From positions 5,580,001-5,644,000 of the forward strand of contig NZ_JAGINU010000001.1 in assembly GCF_017876315.1 (NCBI RefSeq): a stretch of DNA of 64,000 nucleotides, given 5' to 3'. The stretch's first letter is position 1. Every line of letters begins with the position of its first letter. This DNA comes from Pseudonocardia parietis (GTDB lineage: Bacteria > Actinomycetota > Actinomycetes > Mycobacteriales > Pseudonocardiaceae). Below, piece by piece: positions 1 to 9,524 of the stretch. The position numbers and the translations under genes are program-made. The notes under the pieces are model-generated. The model searched no databases. It had not been told where the DNA came from and saw only the letters and a program-made list of their open reading frames with translations.

Positions 1-927
1 CACCCCGAGATCGCCGAGGTCCTCGCGTCGCTGCCCGAGCCGCCGCCCGGTCCGCTCGACCCGGTGGCCATGCGTGCCGGCGAGGAGGCGCAGGTCGCGC
101 CGCTCGACGAGCGCGTCGGGCTGCACGCGGTCGAGGACGCCACCGCGCACGCGGAGACCGGGGACGTGCCGGTGCGGGTCTACACCCCCTCACCCGACGC
201 GTCCGGGTTGCTCGTCTACTTCCACGGCGGTGCCTTCTTCCTCGGCAGCCTCGAGACCCACGACCACGTCGCGCGGGCCCTGGCGAAGGAGACCGGGCTC
301 GTCGTGGTGTCCGTCGGCTACCGCAGGGCTCCCGAGTCGGCGTTCCCGGCCGGCCTGCAGGACTGCTACGCCGCCGTCCGCTGGGCCGCCGAGCGATACG
401 GGTCCGGCGGCGGGACGCTCGCGATCGCCGGCGACAGCTCCGGCGCCGGGTTCGTCGCCGCCGTCGCCGCGATGGCCCATGACGACGCCGTCACCGGTGG
501 ACACAGTGACCGGATCACCCACCAGATCATGTTCTACCCGTCGCTGGACCTGGATTTCGACATCGACCGCTACCCGTCGATGCGGGAGAACGCCGAGGGC
601 TACGGCCTCGAGACGGCGGGGCTGGCGCCGTTCAACGCCTTCTACCTCGACAGCGGCGCCGACCCGGCGGACCCGCGGGTCTCGCCGATCAAGCGCGAGG
701 ACCTCACTGGGCTGCCGCAGGCACTGATCATCACCGCGCAGTACGACCCGATGCGCGACGAGGGCGAGCGCTACGGCGCCCGGCTGTCCGACGCCGGGGT
801 CGAGACGACGGTGCGCCGCTACTCGTTCGCCAATCACGGGTTCGTCCAGAACTTCTCCTGGATCCCCGAGTGCTACCAGGCGTTCGTGGAGACCGCCGAG
901 TTCCTGGCGGGCAGGCACGCCCGATGA
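1..927 (+). CDS. Alpha/beta hydrolase, HSL/family IV esterase type (5' partial)
   Basis: The frame is open from base 1, so the gene starts upstream; the GTG at 64 and ATG at 70 are probably internal because the residues before them match the usual N-terminus of the family. Seen: the oxyanion motif HGGAFFLG, the nucleophile elbow GDSSGAG, and a C-terminal Asp (QYDPMRDEG) and His (FANHGF) completing a Ser-Asp-His triad. Family members are cytoplasmic carboxylesterases on short acyl or lactone substrates; the substrate here is unknown. The stop overlaps the next gene (ATGA), so it is co-translated with the MBL hydrolase. Confidence 0.88.
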   Translation, partial: HPEIAEVLASLPEPPPGPLDPVAMRAGEEAQVAPLDERVGLHAVEDATAHAETGDVPVRVYTPSPDASGLLVYFHGGAFFLGSLETHDHVARALAKETGLVVVSVGYRRAPESAFPAGLQDCYAAVRWAAERYGSGGGTLAIAGDSSGAGFVAAVAAMAHDDAVTGGHSDRITHQIMFYPSLDLDFDIDRYPSMRENAEGYGLETAGLAPFNAFYLDSGADPADPRVSPIKREDLTGLPQALIITAQYDPMRDEGERYGARLSDAGVETTVRRYSFANHGFVQNFSWIPECYQAFVETAEFLAGRHAR

Positions 928-1871
928 CGAAACAGCCGGGGCAGACGGTGCCGATCCATCCGCTCGTCTCGCCGTGGGGGCGGTTCGGGCTCTACAGCTT
1001 CTTCATCGACGCCCCCGAGCCGGCGATCGTCGACACCGGGGTCGCGTCCTCCCCGGCCGACGGCATGGCCTCCGAGCTGCAGAAACTCGGACGGCGTATC
1101 GAGGACGTCCGCTGGATCCTGCTGACCCACGGGCACATCGACCACATCGGCGGCGCGCACGCACTGTGGGAGATGACCGGGCGCCGGGCGAAGGTCGTCA
1201 TCAGCGAGAAGGACGCGCACATGCTGCGCGCGCGGCGCGGGCACGTCGAGGAGTACCGGAACGGACGGGCGCGCTACCTCGGCGACCCGGACGGCGAGGC
1301 CACGCAGACCGCGACGGCCCGCCACGCCATCTCGGGTGAGCTGGAGCCCGACGTCCTGGTGACCGGCGGCGAGACGCTCGAGCTCGGCGGCGGCGTCACG
1401 ATGTCGGTGCACAGCATCCCGGGACACACCGCCGGATCGGTCGCCTACGTCGTGGACGGCCAGGCGTCGGTGTTCGTCGGCGACGCCGTCCAGGTCTGCG
1501 GGGCGGCCAACGGCTTCCCCGGGTACGCCGACCCGACGGCGTACCGGCGGAGCCTCGAGCACCTGCGCGACGAGGTCGAGCCGCGCCACCTCTACGTCGG
1601 GCATCCGTACCGTGGCGCGGACGGCGTCCCGCTCGGCGTCGAGCTCGACCGCGACCAGGCCCGCACGGCGCTGGACGAGAGCCTCGAGATGGAGGCCCGC
1701 ATCGACGCCGTCACTCGCCACGATCGTCCACAGCAGACGGATTCGGTCTACTCCCCGTTCGCCCGCGCCGCCGAGGAGCTCGGCTACGACCGCGACCCGC
1801 GACTCGAGCCGGCCCCCTTCTTCACCACGCTGCACGGCTACGCCGAGAGGAACGGACACACCCATGCCTGA
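924..1871 (+). CDS. MBL-fold metallohydrolase
   Basis: 315 aa from the ATG at 924, which overlaps the upstream stop. The dinuclear zinc motif HGHIDHIGG is present, followed by GHTAGS, FVGDAV and a C-terminal GHP, giving the full set of His/Asp ligands of the lactonase/glyoxalase II-like group. It probably hydrolyses a thioester or lactone. It overlaps the next gene by 8 bp, so three hydrolases form one operon, probably for catabolism of an ester or amide. It is not PqqB: it lies far from the pqq genes and has the generic hydrolase layout. Confidence 0.85.
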   Translation: MTKQPGQTVPIHPLVSPWGRFGLYSFFIDAPEPAIVDTGVASSPADGMASELQKLGRRIEDVRWILLTHGHIDHIGGAHALWEMTGRRAKVVISEKDAHMLRARRGHVEEYRNGRARYLGDPDGEATQTATARHAISGELEPDVLVTGGETLELGGGVTMSVHSIPGHTAGSVAYVVDGQASVFVGDAVQVCGAANGFPGYADPTAYRRSLEHLRDEVEPRHLYVGHPYRGADGVPLGVELDRDQARTALDESLEMEARIDAVTRHDRPQQTDSVYSPFARAAEELGYDRDPRLEPAPFFTTLHGYAERNGHTHA

Positions 1872-3591
1872 CCCCACAGTGCTCGACGCCGGCGGGCAGA
1901 AGATCGCCGTGCGCAAGGACCTGCGGGTCCCGATGCGCGACGGCGTCGAACTCGCCGCGGACGCCTACAGCCGGCCGTCCGACGAGCCCCGTCCGGCGCT
2001 GATCGCGATGAGCGCCTACGGCAAGGAGCTGCAGGCGCTCGCGCTGACCCTGCCGCCGCAGCGCCGCCCCAGCCCGATGTGGGACGGCTGCATCGAGGCC
2101 GGCGACATCGCCCGCGTCGTCGGTGAGGGCTACGTCCACGTCATCGGCGACATGCGCGGCACCGGATACTCCGGCGGCGAGATGATCGGCAACTACAACT
2201 TCGGCGGCGTCTCCCAGGGCCAGGACCTGTACGATCTCATCGAGTGGGTCGCCGCGCAGCCGTGGTGCGACGGCAACATCGGCATGATCGGCATCTCGTA
2301 CTTCGGCTCCATGCAGGTGCTGGCCGCGGCAGAGCGCCCGCCGCACCTCAAGGCGATCTTCGTCAGCGGCGGTCACTTCGACTTCTACGAGACGACCTAC
2401 CACGGCGGGATCATGTGGTTCATGCCGCGCGCCGCCCGCGAGGGACGCGGCGGCGACTCCGGCATCGCGCACACCGATGTGAAGTCACGCATGATCGAGA
2501 GGCACTCCCCCGAGGAGCTGGCCGCCCTCGTCGAGCAGCGGCTGCAGGACCCGGACGTCGTTGCCTGGCCGAATCTCGTCCACGTGCTGAAGTACCCGAA
2601 GAACCGCGAGATGTGGTTCGACATCGTGATGAACGAATTCGACGGGGAATGGTACGAGGAACGCAACCCGATCACGCTCGCCGAGAACATCGACATACCG
2701 GTCCACCTACAGATCGACCAGGGCCGCGGCTGGACCGTCGACGGCCACATCGAGCTGTTCGAGACTCTGAAGGGCCCGAAGAAGCTGGACATCGGCTCCT
2801 ACCCGCCGATGCGGTCGCGGCCCTGGGTCGAGGAGCACGACCGGATGTTCCGCTGGTACGAGTACTGGCTCAAAGGCATCGACAACGGGATCATGGACGA
2901 ACCCGCCGTGCAGGTCTTCGTGGAGGGTTCGCGCGAGGCCGTCACCGCCGCGCAGTGGCCGCCGCGCGAGATCGAGTACCGGTCGCTCTACCTGCGCCCG
3001 CGGCACAAGATCTCCGCCGAGCCCGAGCTGATGGGCCCCGAGCACGCCGCACCCGACGGGTTCTTCCAGGCCCCGCTGACGGTGACCGACACGGTGCAGA
3101 TCCTCAGCTGGAGCACCGCACCGTTCGACGAGGCCACCGAGCTGATCGGCACCGGCGCCGCGCACCTGTTCGCCGAGATCGACCAGCCGGACACCAACTT
3201 CATCATGCGGCTCTGGGACGCCGCCCCGGACGGAAGCCGGCAGCTGATCACCACCGGCTTCCTCAAGGCGTCGCACCGCGAGCTGGACGCGCGGACCACC
3301 GAGGGCAACCCGTACCACCCGCACACCCGTGCCGTCCCGGTCGAGCCGGGCCGGGTCGAGGAGTACGTGCTGCGCCTCTATCCCTTCGCGAGCACCTTCC
3401 TCCCGGGACATCGCCTGGTGGCGGAGCTGTCCAACAATGAGCCGCTCGCCGACGCGCACAACGCGCTGCTGCCCCCGGACGCCTTCCACCTGCCCGTCGG
3501 CCGGCCCGTCACCCACAAGATCTACCGCGACGCCCTGCACCACTCCCGGCTCGTGCTGCCGTTCACCACCGGTCGGGCAACGGCGACGTAG
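1864..3591 (+). CDS. CocE/NonD-family hydrolase (X-Pro dipeptidyl-peptidase S15 type)
   Basis: 575 aa from the ATG at 1864. The nucleophile elbow is GISYFGS, in a GxSYxG context typical of CocE, and a C-terminal jelly-roll domain follows (from about residue 340). The family cleaves acyl esters and amides. The gene is third in a translationally coupled operon and converges on another CocE-type gene 21 bp away on the other strand. The substrate cannot be read from sequence. Confidence 0.85.
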   Translation: MPDPTVLDAGGQKIAVRKDLRVPMRDGVELAADAYSRPSDEPRPALIAMSAYGKELQALALTLPPQRRPSPMWDGCIEAGDIARVVGEGYVHVIGDMRGTGYSGGEMIGNYNFGGVSQGQDLYDLIEWVAAQPWCDGNIGMIGISYFGSMQVLAAAERPPHLKAIFVSGGHFDFYETTYHGGIMWFMPRAAREGRGGDSGIAHTDVKSRMIERHSPEELAALVEQRLQDPDVVAWPNLVHVLKYPKNREMWFDIVMNEFDGEWYEERNPITLAENIDIPVHLQIDQGRGWTVDGHIELFETLKGPKKLDIGSYPPMRSRPWVEEHDRMFRWYEYWLKGIDNGIMDEPAVQVFVEGSREAVTAAQWPPREIEYRSLYLRPRHKISAEPELMGPEHAAPDGFFQAPLTVTDTVQILSWSTAPFDEATELIGTGAAHLFAEIDQPDTNFIMRLWDAAPDGSRQLITTGFLKASHRELDARTTEGNPYHPHTRAVPVEPGRVEEYVLRLYPFASTFLPGHRLVAELSNNEPLADAHNALLPPDAFHLPVGRPVTHKIYRDALHHSRLVLPFTTGRATAT

Positions 3592-3612
3592 CGGGCGGGA
3601 CGTTCGGGTCGG

Positions 3613-5343
3613 TCAGCGGTCGAGGACCGGGAGCACCAGTCGGCTCGGTCGCGTTCCGCCGTGGTGGACGGTGGTGTCGGCGACGACCATGTCCTCCAGC
3701 GCCTCGGAGGAGATGACGCCGCCGGTGTTGGAGTTGCGGTCGTAGTGCGGGAAGTTGCTGCCCGACACGTCCAACCGGATGCGGTGCCCGGGCAGGAACA
3801 CGTTCGAGGTGACCGACATGGGCACGGTGACCTCGTAGACCTCCCCCGGGGTCATCATCTCCGGCTCGGACAGGCTGTTGCGATAGCGCAGCCGCAGGAT
3901 GCCGTCGCACAGGTTGATCGCCCGACCGTCAGGGAACACGTCGACGAGCTTGGCGGTGATGTCGGTGTCCACCGTGGATGACGAAACGAACACCTTCAGC
4001 TCCACGAACCCGGTGACCTCCACCGGCTCGGTCAGCACCGGGCCGGTGTAGCAGAGCACGTCGGGGCGGCCGTCGACCACACGCTGGTCGACCGGGCCGA
4101 CGAGACCGGGCAGGGCCGGCAGCAGCGCACCGCCTGCGGTGGGCAGTGGGTCACGCGGGTCGTAACGGAATCCGTCACCGGCTTCAGTGACGGGGACGTC
4201 CCGCTGCAGGGTCCCGTCGCCGTCGCGGGTAGTGGCCGCCCCGCCGCCGGCCAGGTGGAAATCGGTGTACTGCGTGTCGGGCAACGGCCAGTCGGCCTCC
4301 TCGCGCCACTGGTCGACGCCCATCACGAAGATCCGCACCCGCGGGGCGGGGGTCGCCGGCGGCAGGTCCCTGAGGTGCTGGTCGAAGAACTCGACGTGCG
4401 AGGGACCCAGATCCTCAGCAGCCAGCACCCCGAAGAATCGGTCGGGGTACTGACCGGTGAGGTTGATGTGGTCCCACGGTCCGATCACCAGCCGGGACTG
4501 CTCCCGGGCCTCCTCCGAGCCCCCGTGGGTGCGGAGACGGACGAAGTCGGCGACCTGCTCGTGCACCTTCAGGTCGTACCAGCCGCCGATCTCCAGCACC
4601 GGTACGGTGACCTCGCTGATCCGCGCCGACCAGTCCTGGGCCTTCCAGTACTCGTCGAAGTCGGGGTGGGCCAGCCAGCCGTCGAACCAGCGGCCCTTCC
4701 CGAGCAGCTCCAGGTCGGCGACGGGCGTGGCGTCGTTGAGGGCCAGCGGGTCCAGCAACGTCCCGCCGAGCCGCACCAACGCCGAGGGGTCGGACGTCTC
4801 ACCGCGCTGCAGGGCCCGCTGCTCCTCGGCGGCGTACATCATGGCGTTCCAGTACGTGACCAGGCTCAGGCACAGGGCACCGCCCTGGGAGTACCAGAGG
4901 CCGGAGTACCAGTTCGCCGATGTCTCGGTGGGCGCGATCGCCTTGAGGCCGCGGGAGTCGCCGAGGGCCAGGGCCCACTGCGTCATGCCCAGGTAGGACG
5001 CGCCGTAGGCGCCGACGGTGCCGTCGTACCAGTCCTGCTCGGCGATCCACGCCATGGTGTCCTCGCCGTCGGCGATCTCGTTGACCTTGGGTTCGAAGAC
5101 GCCGTCGGACTCGTATGCCCCGCGGACGTCCTGCCAGACCATGGCGTAGCCGGCATTGAGGAAGGACAGCAGTGGGGGGATCGAGTTGGTGGGCCCTCCG
5201 GCGAACGGGCTGGCTTCCTTGTTGTACGGGTGACGCACGAGCAGGGTGGGTGCCTGCCCCTCCAGCGGCCGCCACACGTTGGCCCGCAGGGTCACCCCGT
5301 CGCGGGTGGTCATCGGGACGTTGCGCTCGTAGACGTGCTTCAT
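3613..5343 (-). CDS. CocE/NonD-family hydrolase, second copy
   Basis: 576 aa. The ATG at 5343 is preferred over upstream starts because GAGGAGAG sits 7 nt before it and the protein then begins directly with the family N-terminus (MKHVYERNVPM). The nucleophile elbow is GASYLG and a C-terminal beta domain is present. It is clearly diverged from the convergent CocE gene at 1864, so this is not a recent duplication. It is last in the minus-strand run acyl-CoA synthetase, hydratase, SDR, CocE. Confidence 0.85.
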   Translation of the reverse strand: MKHVYERNVPMTTRDGVTLRANVWRPLEGQAPTLLVRHPYNKEASPFAGGPTNSIPPLLSFLNAGYAMVWQDVRGAYESDGVFEPKVNEIADGEDTMAWIAEQDWYDGTVGAYGASYLGMTQWALALGDSRGLKAIAPTETSANWYSGLWYSQGGALCLSLVTYWNAMMYAAEEQRALQRGETSDPSALVRLGGTLLDPLALNDATPVADLELLGKGRWFDGWLAHPDFDEYWKAQDWSARISEVTVPVLEIGGWYDLKVHEQVADFVRLRTHGGSEEAREQSRLVIGPWDHINLTGQYPDRFFGVLAAEDLGPSHVEFFDQHLRDLPPATPAPRVRIFVMGVDQWREEADWPLPDTQYTDFHLAGGGAATTRDGDGTLQRDVPVTEAGDGFRYDPRDPLPTAGGALLPALPGLVGPVDQRVVDGRPDVLCYTGPVLTEPVEVTGFVELKVFVSSSTVDTDITAKLVDVFPDGRAINLCDGILRLRYRNSLSEPEMMTPGEVYEVTVPMSVTSNVFLPGHRIRLDVSGSNFPHYDRNSNTGGVISSEALEDMVVADTTVHHGGTRPSRLVLPVLDR

Positions 5344-5460
5344 CAGGTCTCTCCTCGTCGAGATCACCGCGGGTGCAACGGCCGACGGTGTGCCGGGACC
5401 GCTGTCGTGCAAGGTGGAGCTAGGACGGTGCAGGGGTCCGCTGGTCCGGACACGTGGAGA

Positions 5461-6219
5461 TCAGCGGATGGAGGAGCCGATGGAGATGCCGCCGTCGACG
5501 TCCAGGACGACGCCGGTGATGTAGCCGGCGGCCTCCGACGCCAGGAACGCGGCGGCCTCGGCGATGTCGGTGGGCCGGCCGGTGTGCCGCATGGGGACCT
5601 TGGCGGTGAGCTTGTCCCGGGCCGGGCCGTTCATCGAGGCCAGCATCGGGGTCTCGATGAGGCCGGGGGCGATGACGTTGGCGGTGATGCCGTACCGCGC
5701 GCCCTCCAGGGCCAGGGTGCGGGTGAGCCCCACGATCCCGGCCTTGGCGGCGACGTAGTTGGACTGCCCGAAGTTCCCCCGCCAGGACATGGAGGAGAAG
5801 CTGACGATCCGGCCGTAGCCGCGCTCCTTCATGCCGGGGAAGACGGCGCGGGCGCAGTAGAAGGAGCCGCCGAGACTGACGTCGAGGACCGCGCGCCAGT
5901 CCTCGTCGGTGATGTCCTCGATGCGGTTGTCCCGGATGATGCCGGCGTTGTTGATCAGCACGTCGATGCCGCCGGTGTCGGTCCGGACGGCGGCGACCCA
6001 GTCGTCGATCTCGGCGGAGGCAGTCACGTCGACGACGTCGGTGCGGACCACGGCATCGCTCTGCTCCCGGATGCCGTCCCCGGCTGCGGTGAGGGCCTGC
6101 TCGGAGACGTCGGCCAGGACCAGGTTCGCGCCCTCGGCGGCGAACCGTCGGGCCATGGCCAGGCCCAGGCCCTGGGCGGCGCCGGTGACGGCGACGACCC
6201 GGCCTTCGTAGCGAGCCAT
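5461..6219 (-). CDS. SDR-family oxidoreductase (3-oxoacyl reductase-like)
   Basis: 252 aa. The Rossmann motif TGAAQGLG, NNAGI and the catalytic Ser plus YVAAK are all present. The ATG overlaps the hydratase stop by one base (TGATG on the minus strand), a translational-coupling arrangement. It probably reduces or oxidises a 3-hydroxy/3-oxo intermediate in the same acyl-CoA pathway as its neighbours, using NAD(P)H. Confidence 0.88.
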   Translation of the reverse strand: MARYEGRVVAVTGAAQGLGLAMARRFAAEGANLVLADVSEQALTAAGDGIREQSDAVVRTDVVDVTASAEIDDWVAAVRTDTGGIDVLINNAGIIRDNRIEDITDEDWRAVLDVSLGGSFYCARAVFPGMKERGYGRIVSFSSMSWRGNFGQSNYVAAKAGIVGLTRTLALEGARYGITANVIAPGLIETPMLASMNGPARDKLTAKVPMRHTGRPTDIAEAAAFLASEAAGYITGVVLDVDGGISIGSSIR

Positions 6220-7001
6220 CAGGTGGTGCCTCCAGGGGTGCGAGGGGTCAGGAACGCCTCCAGGGCGGCGGCGACCGGTCGGGTGGTCCAGTTCTCGGCG
6301 AAGGCGTCGAGCTCGGCCCGCAGCGCAGGCTCGGGTTCGGTGCCGGCGATGCGGTGGAGCAGGCCCTTGAGGGCGGACTGGGCGGGGCCGGCGGCGTCGG
6401 CGAGCTGCCGGCACACCTGCATCGCGGTGTCCTCCAGCTCGGCCTCGGGGACGACGCGGTCGAGCCAGCCGCCGGCCGCGAAGGCGGGAGCCGGGAGCAG
6501 CTCCCCGGTCAGCAGCAGCCTGCGGGCCAGGCCGTGGCCGACGGCGGCGGGCAGCCGCACGCTGGACCCACCGGCGGGCAGCAGGCCGTGGCGCAGGTGC
6601 CCGTCGCCGATGAGCGTGGTGTCGGCGGCGACGACCAGGTCGCAGGCCAGTGCGAGCTCCAGTCCGCCGGCGACGGCGTGCCCGTGCAGGACGGCGACCC
6701 ACGGGGTGGTGGCGGCGGCGATGCGGGTGAAGCACGCCGACACGTCCTCCAGGAACCGGACCGGGTGGGTGCCCTCGCGGTCCAGGGCGAGGAACTGGTG
6801 GAAGTCCCCGCCGGCGCAGAAGCTCGGTCCGGCACCGGCGACCGCCACGACGGCGGTGCCGGGGTCGGCGTCGGCAGCGGTGATCTGCTCGTCGAGGGCG
6901 GCGACGAGCGCGATGTCCAGGGCGTTGCGCCGGTCGGGCCGGTTGAGGGTCAGCCACCGCACGTCGCCACGCTGCTCGACCAGCACCGGGGGTCCGGTCA
7001 C
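6219..7001 (-). CDS. Enoyl-CoA hydratase/isomerase family protein
   Basis: 260 aa from a GTG that overlaps the synthetase stop (GTGA). Crotonase signatures are present: CAGGDF and HGHAVAGGLELALACD. Of the two crotonase catalytic glutamates, the first (GGLELA) is kept, while the second, normally in a PE motif, is replaced around GDGHLRHG. The reaction may therefore be an isomerisation, hydrolysis or decarboxylation rather than hydration. This is an inference by eye. Confidence 0.85.
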   Translation of the reverse strand: MTGPPVLVEQRGDVRWLTLNRPDRRNALDIALVAALDEQITAADADPGTAVVAVAGAGPSFCAGGDFHQFLALDREGTHPVRFLEDVSACFTRIAAATTPWVAVLHGHAVAGGLELALACDLVVAADTTLIGDGHLRHGLLPAGGSSVRLPAAVGHGLARRLLLTGELLPAPAFAAGGWLDRVVPEAELEDTAMQVCRQLADAAGPAQSALKGLLHRIAGTEPEPALRAELDAFAENWTTRPVAAALEAFLTPRTPGGTT

Positions 7002-8704
7002 GAGGCGCTGCCCGGGCGGTTGCGCAGCAGGTAGCGCTGGATCTTCCCGCTGGGGGTCTTGGGCAGCGCGTCGCGGAAGTGCACGGTGCGCGGGTAGGCG
7101 TGCGCGGCGTAGCGGGTCTTGACCAGCTGCTGCAGCTCGACGGCGAGCTCGGGGGTGCCGGTAGTGCCCTCGCGGAGCACCACGTGGGCCTCGATGACCT
7201 CCCCGCGGACCTCGTCGGGGGCGGCGACGACGCTGCACTCGGCGACGGCGGGGTGCTGCGCCAGCACGGACTCGATCTCGAAGGGGCCGATCCGGTACCC
7301 GGCCATGATGATCACGTCGTCGTCCCGGGAGGAGAAGAAGAAGTCCCCGTCGGCGTCGACCCGGCTGGAGTCCCCGGTGAGGTACCAGCGCCGGTCGGCG
7401 CTGAACTTCGAGTCCGCCTGTCCCGGCGTCCGGTACCCGGTGAACGTCATGGCCGGGCTGGCCGGGACGTCGACCGCGACCCGTCCCAGCACGCCGGGTC
7501 CGGCGGGCACGTCGGCGTCCTCGGCCAGCACGGTGAGCTCCCAGCCCGGGATCGCCCGGCCCATCGAGCCGGGCTTGAGCGGGCGGGCGAGGTCGGGGTG
7601 GTGGCAGTTGGACAGCACCATGCCGACCTCGGTCTGCCCGAAGTGGTCGTGCACCTGCAGCCCCAGGGCGCCCGACGCCCACTCGTTGACCTCGGGGGTC
7701 AACGGCTCCCCCGCGCTGGACAACCGCTGCAGCGCCAGCTCCGGCGGCACCGGGACCGAGGAGGAGCGCAGACCGCGGTACACCGTCGGGGCGGCGGTGA
7801 AGTCGGTGACCCGGTGGTCGGCCAGCACCCGCCAGGTGCCCGCCACCGAGAACCCGCCCGGCACCAGCACCGTCGAGAGCCCCGCGGACAGCGGTGCGGC
7901 GATCGCCGCGTAGAGGCCGTAGGCCCAGCCGGGATCCGCGGCACACCAGTAGGTGCTCTCGCGTGGGACACCGAGCGCGAACTCCAGGTATCCCTGCCAG
8001 CCGGCCAGGTAGGCGACCGGGTGCACGACGCCCTTGGGCTTGCCCGTCGTCCCCGAGGTGAACATGTGCACCAGCGGTCCGTCACCGCCCACTGCCACCC
8101 GGGGCAGCGGTTCCGCCGAGGCGACCGCGACGACGTCGGCCAGCAGCAGGTCCCCGTCGTGCTCGGGTGCCTGTGTCCCGGTGACCAGGACGCGACGGTC
8201 CGGGTCCTCGGCCAGGTCGGGGCCGGGCACGAGCTCGGCCCGCTGTCCGGGGTCGACGACGACGAGCCGGCACCCGGAGCCCTCCAGGCGCATCGCGATC
8301 GCCTGCGGGGCGAAGGCGGTGAACAGCGGGACGTACACCGCGCCCAGCCGCCAGACCGCCACGATCAGCACGACGAGGTCGGTGCTCTTGTCCATCAGCG
8401 TCGCCACGCGGTCACCGCGGCCGACCCCGAGGCCGGCCAGGGCCCGGGCACAGCGGGTGGAGCGCTCGGCCAGCTCACCGTAGGTGAGTACCTCGGCGGT
8501 GCCCGTGGGGTCGGCGACGGTGACCGCGACCGCGTCGGCGGGGTGGTCGTCGCAGAGCAGCGCGGCGACGTCGGCGGCCGGGTCGGTGAACCGGTCCCGG
8601 AGCTCGAGCACGCGCGCCTCGACGGCGGTGCCGGTGACAGGCGACGGGGAAGACGGCACGGGGAGCTCCTCGGTGGACGTTCGGTCGACGGCGACGCGAG
8701 TCAT
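6998..8704 (-). CDS. Acyl-CoA synthetase (AMP-binding, ACS/benzoate-CoA ligase type)
   Basis: 568 aa from the ATG at 8704; an in-frame start at 8737 is possible but would lie upstream of the predicted -10. The P-loop-like motif FTSGTTGKPKG, the adenylation motif YLTGDSS and the C-terminal catalytic Lys in KTPSGKIQR are present. It activates a carboxylic acid to its CoA ester with ATP. It is the first gene of the minus-strand operon and divergent from the TetR gene. Confidence 0.88.
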   Translation of the reverse strand: MTRVAVDRTSTEELPVPSSPSPVTGTAVEARVLELRDRFTDPAADVAALLCDDHPADAVAVTVADPTGTAEVLTYGELAERSTRCARALAGLGVGRGDRVATLMDKSTDLVVLIVAVWRLGAVYVPLFTAFAPQAIAMRLEGSGCRLVVVDPGQRAELVPGPDLAEDPDRRVLVTGTQAPEHDGDLLLADVVAVASAEPLPRVAVGGDGPLVHMFTSGTTGKPKGVVHPVAYLAGWQGYLEFALGVPRESTYWCAADPGWAYGLYAAIAAPLSAGLSTVLVPGGFSVAGTWRVLADHRVTDFTAAPTVYRGLRSSSVPVPPELALQRLSSAGEPLTPEVNEWASGALGLQVHDHFGQTEVGMVLSNCHHPDLARPLKPGSMGRAIPGWELTVLAEDADVPAGPGVLGRVAVDVPASPAMTFTGYRTPGQADSKFSADRRWYLTGDSSRVDADGDFFFSSRDDDVIIMAGYRIGPFEIESVLAQHPAVAECSVVAAPDEVRGEVIEAHVVLREGTTGTPELAVELQQLVKTRYAAHAYPRTVHFRDALPKTPSGKIQRYLLRNRPGSAS

Positions 8705-8742
8705 GGTGGGTACGATACGCAGAACTCCAGTACCCAAGTCAA
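8705..8742 (-). promoter_or_regulatory. Predicted leaderless promoter of the acyl-CoA synthetase operon
   Basis: On the minus strand TTGACT (8742-8737) is followed after 19 bp by TATCGT (8717-8712), then 7 nt later by the ATG at 8704. This leaves almost no leader. GGGTAC (8708-8713) and GTACCC (8730-8735) form an inverted repeat across the promoter, a plausible operator for the divergent TetR protein. Confidence 0.5.
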
Positions 8743-8812
8743 TACCCGACGTGGGAGGCTGCGCGGCATGCCGGTCCAGCTGCCCTCGTTACGGTGGGCC
8801 GGTGATGCAGCG

Positions 8813-9481
8813 ATGAGCGACGAGCCCACGCAGACGGCCGGCGTGGCCCGGGTGCGCTCGTCCGTGGCGGTACCGGGGAGCTCGGTGCGCCGCCGGCGGG
8901 TCGACCAGGAACGCCGCCTGGAGCTGCTGACCGCCTTGGAGGAACTGCTGCTGCGCGAGGGGTTCACCGCCCTCACCGTCGACGACATGGCCAGGCGGCT
9001 GCACTGCTCGAAGGCGACGCTCTACAGCGTCGCCGGCAGCAAGGAGCAGCTGGTCATCGCCCTGACCAAGCACTTCTTCCGGAAGGCGACCGCGGAGATC
9101 GAGCAGGCCGTCGCCGCCGTCGAGGACCCTCGGCGCCGGATTCCCACGTACCTCGCCGGCGTGGGGACGGCGATGAGCCGCTGCTCACCGGTCTTCTACG
9201 CCGACATGGTCGGCTACGCCCCCACCGCCGCCGTGTACGCCGCCAACTCCGACGCCGCGGCCCGCCGGGTCCGCGAGCTCATCGACTCCGGCGTGCGGGC
9301 CGGGACGCTGCGGGCGGTGGACGGCACCTTTGCCGGCCAGCTCGTCGCACTGGCCATCGAGGGCATCCAGTCCGGCGCCCTGCTCAGCCCGACCGGGCTC
9401 AGCGCAGGCCAGGCCTACACGGAGATGGCCGACCTGCTGCTGCACGGCCTCACCGCGACCCCGGGCGCCTCGAGCGACTGA
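8813..9481 (+). CDS. TetR/AcrR-family transcriptional regulator
   Basis: 222 aa from the ATG at 8813; an alternative ATG lies at 8768 in frame. The N-terminal helix-turn-helix (TVDDMARRLHCSKATLYS) is followed by an all-helical ligand domain. It is divergent from the acyl-CoA synthetase operon and probably represses it until an acyl or acyl-CoA ligand binds. This is inferred from position. Confidence 0.85.
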   Translation: MSDEPTQTAGVARVRSSVAVPGSSVRRRRVDQERRLELLTALEELLLREGFTALTVDDMARRLHCSKATLYSVAGSKEQLVIALTKHFFRKATAEIEQAVAAVEDPRRRIPTYLAGVGTAMSRCSPVFYADMVGYAPTAAVYAANSDAAARRVRELIDSGVRAGTLRAVDGTFAGQLVALAIEGIQSGALLSPTGLSAGQAYTEMADLLLHGLTATPGASSD

Positions 9482-9524
9482 ACGGCCCGTCCGACCATCC
9501 CACCGGCCCGCGCCGCTGCTCGGT

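Noticed and set aside
924..1871. MBL protein as PqqB
   Set aside because: It has the general lactonase/glyoxalase-type layout, lies in a catabolic operon 16 kb from pqqCDE, and shows no PqqB-specific features that I can recognise.
4255..7122. 955-aa open frame on the plus strand
   Set aside because: It runs antisense through four well-supported minus-strand genes with overlapping start/stop signals. Its composition (Val/Gly/Asp/Arg-rich, no motifs) is that of a high-GC shadow frame.
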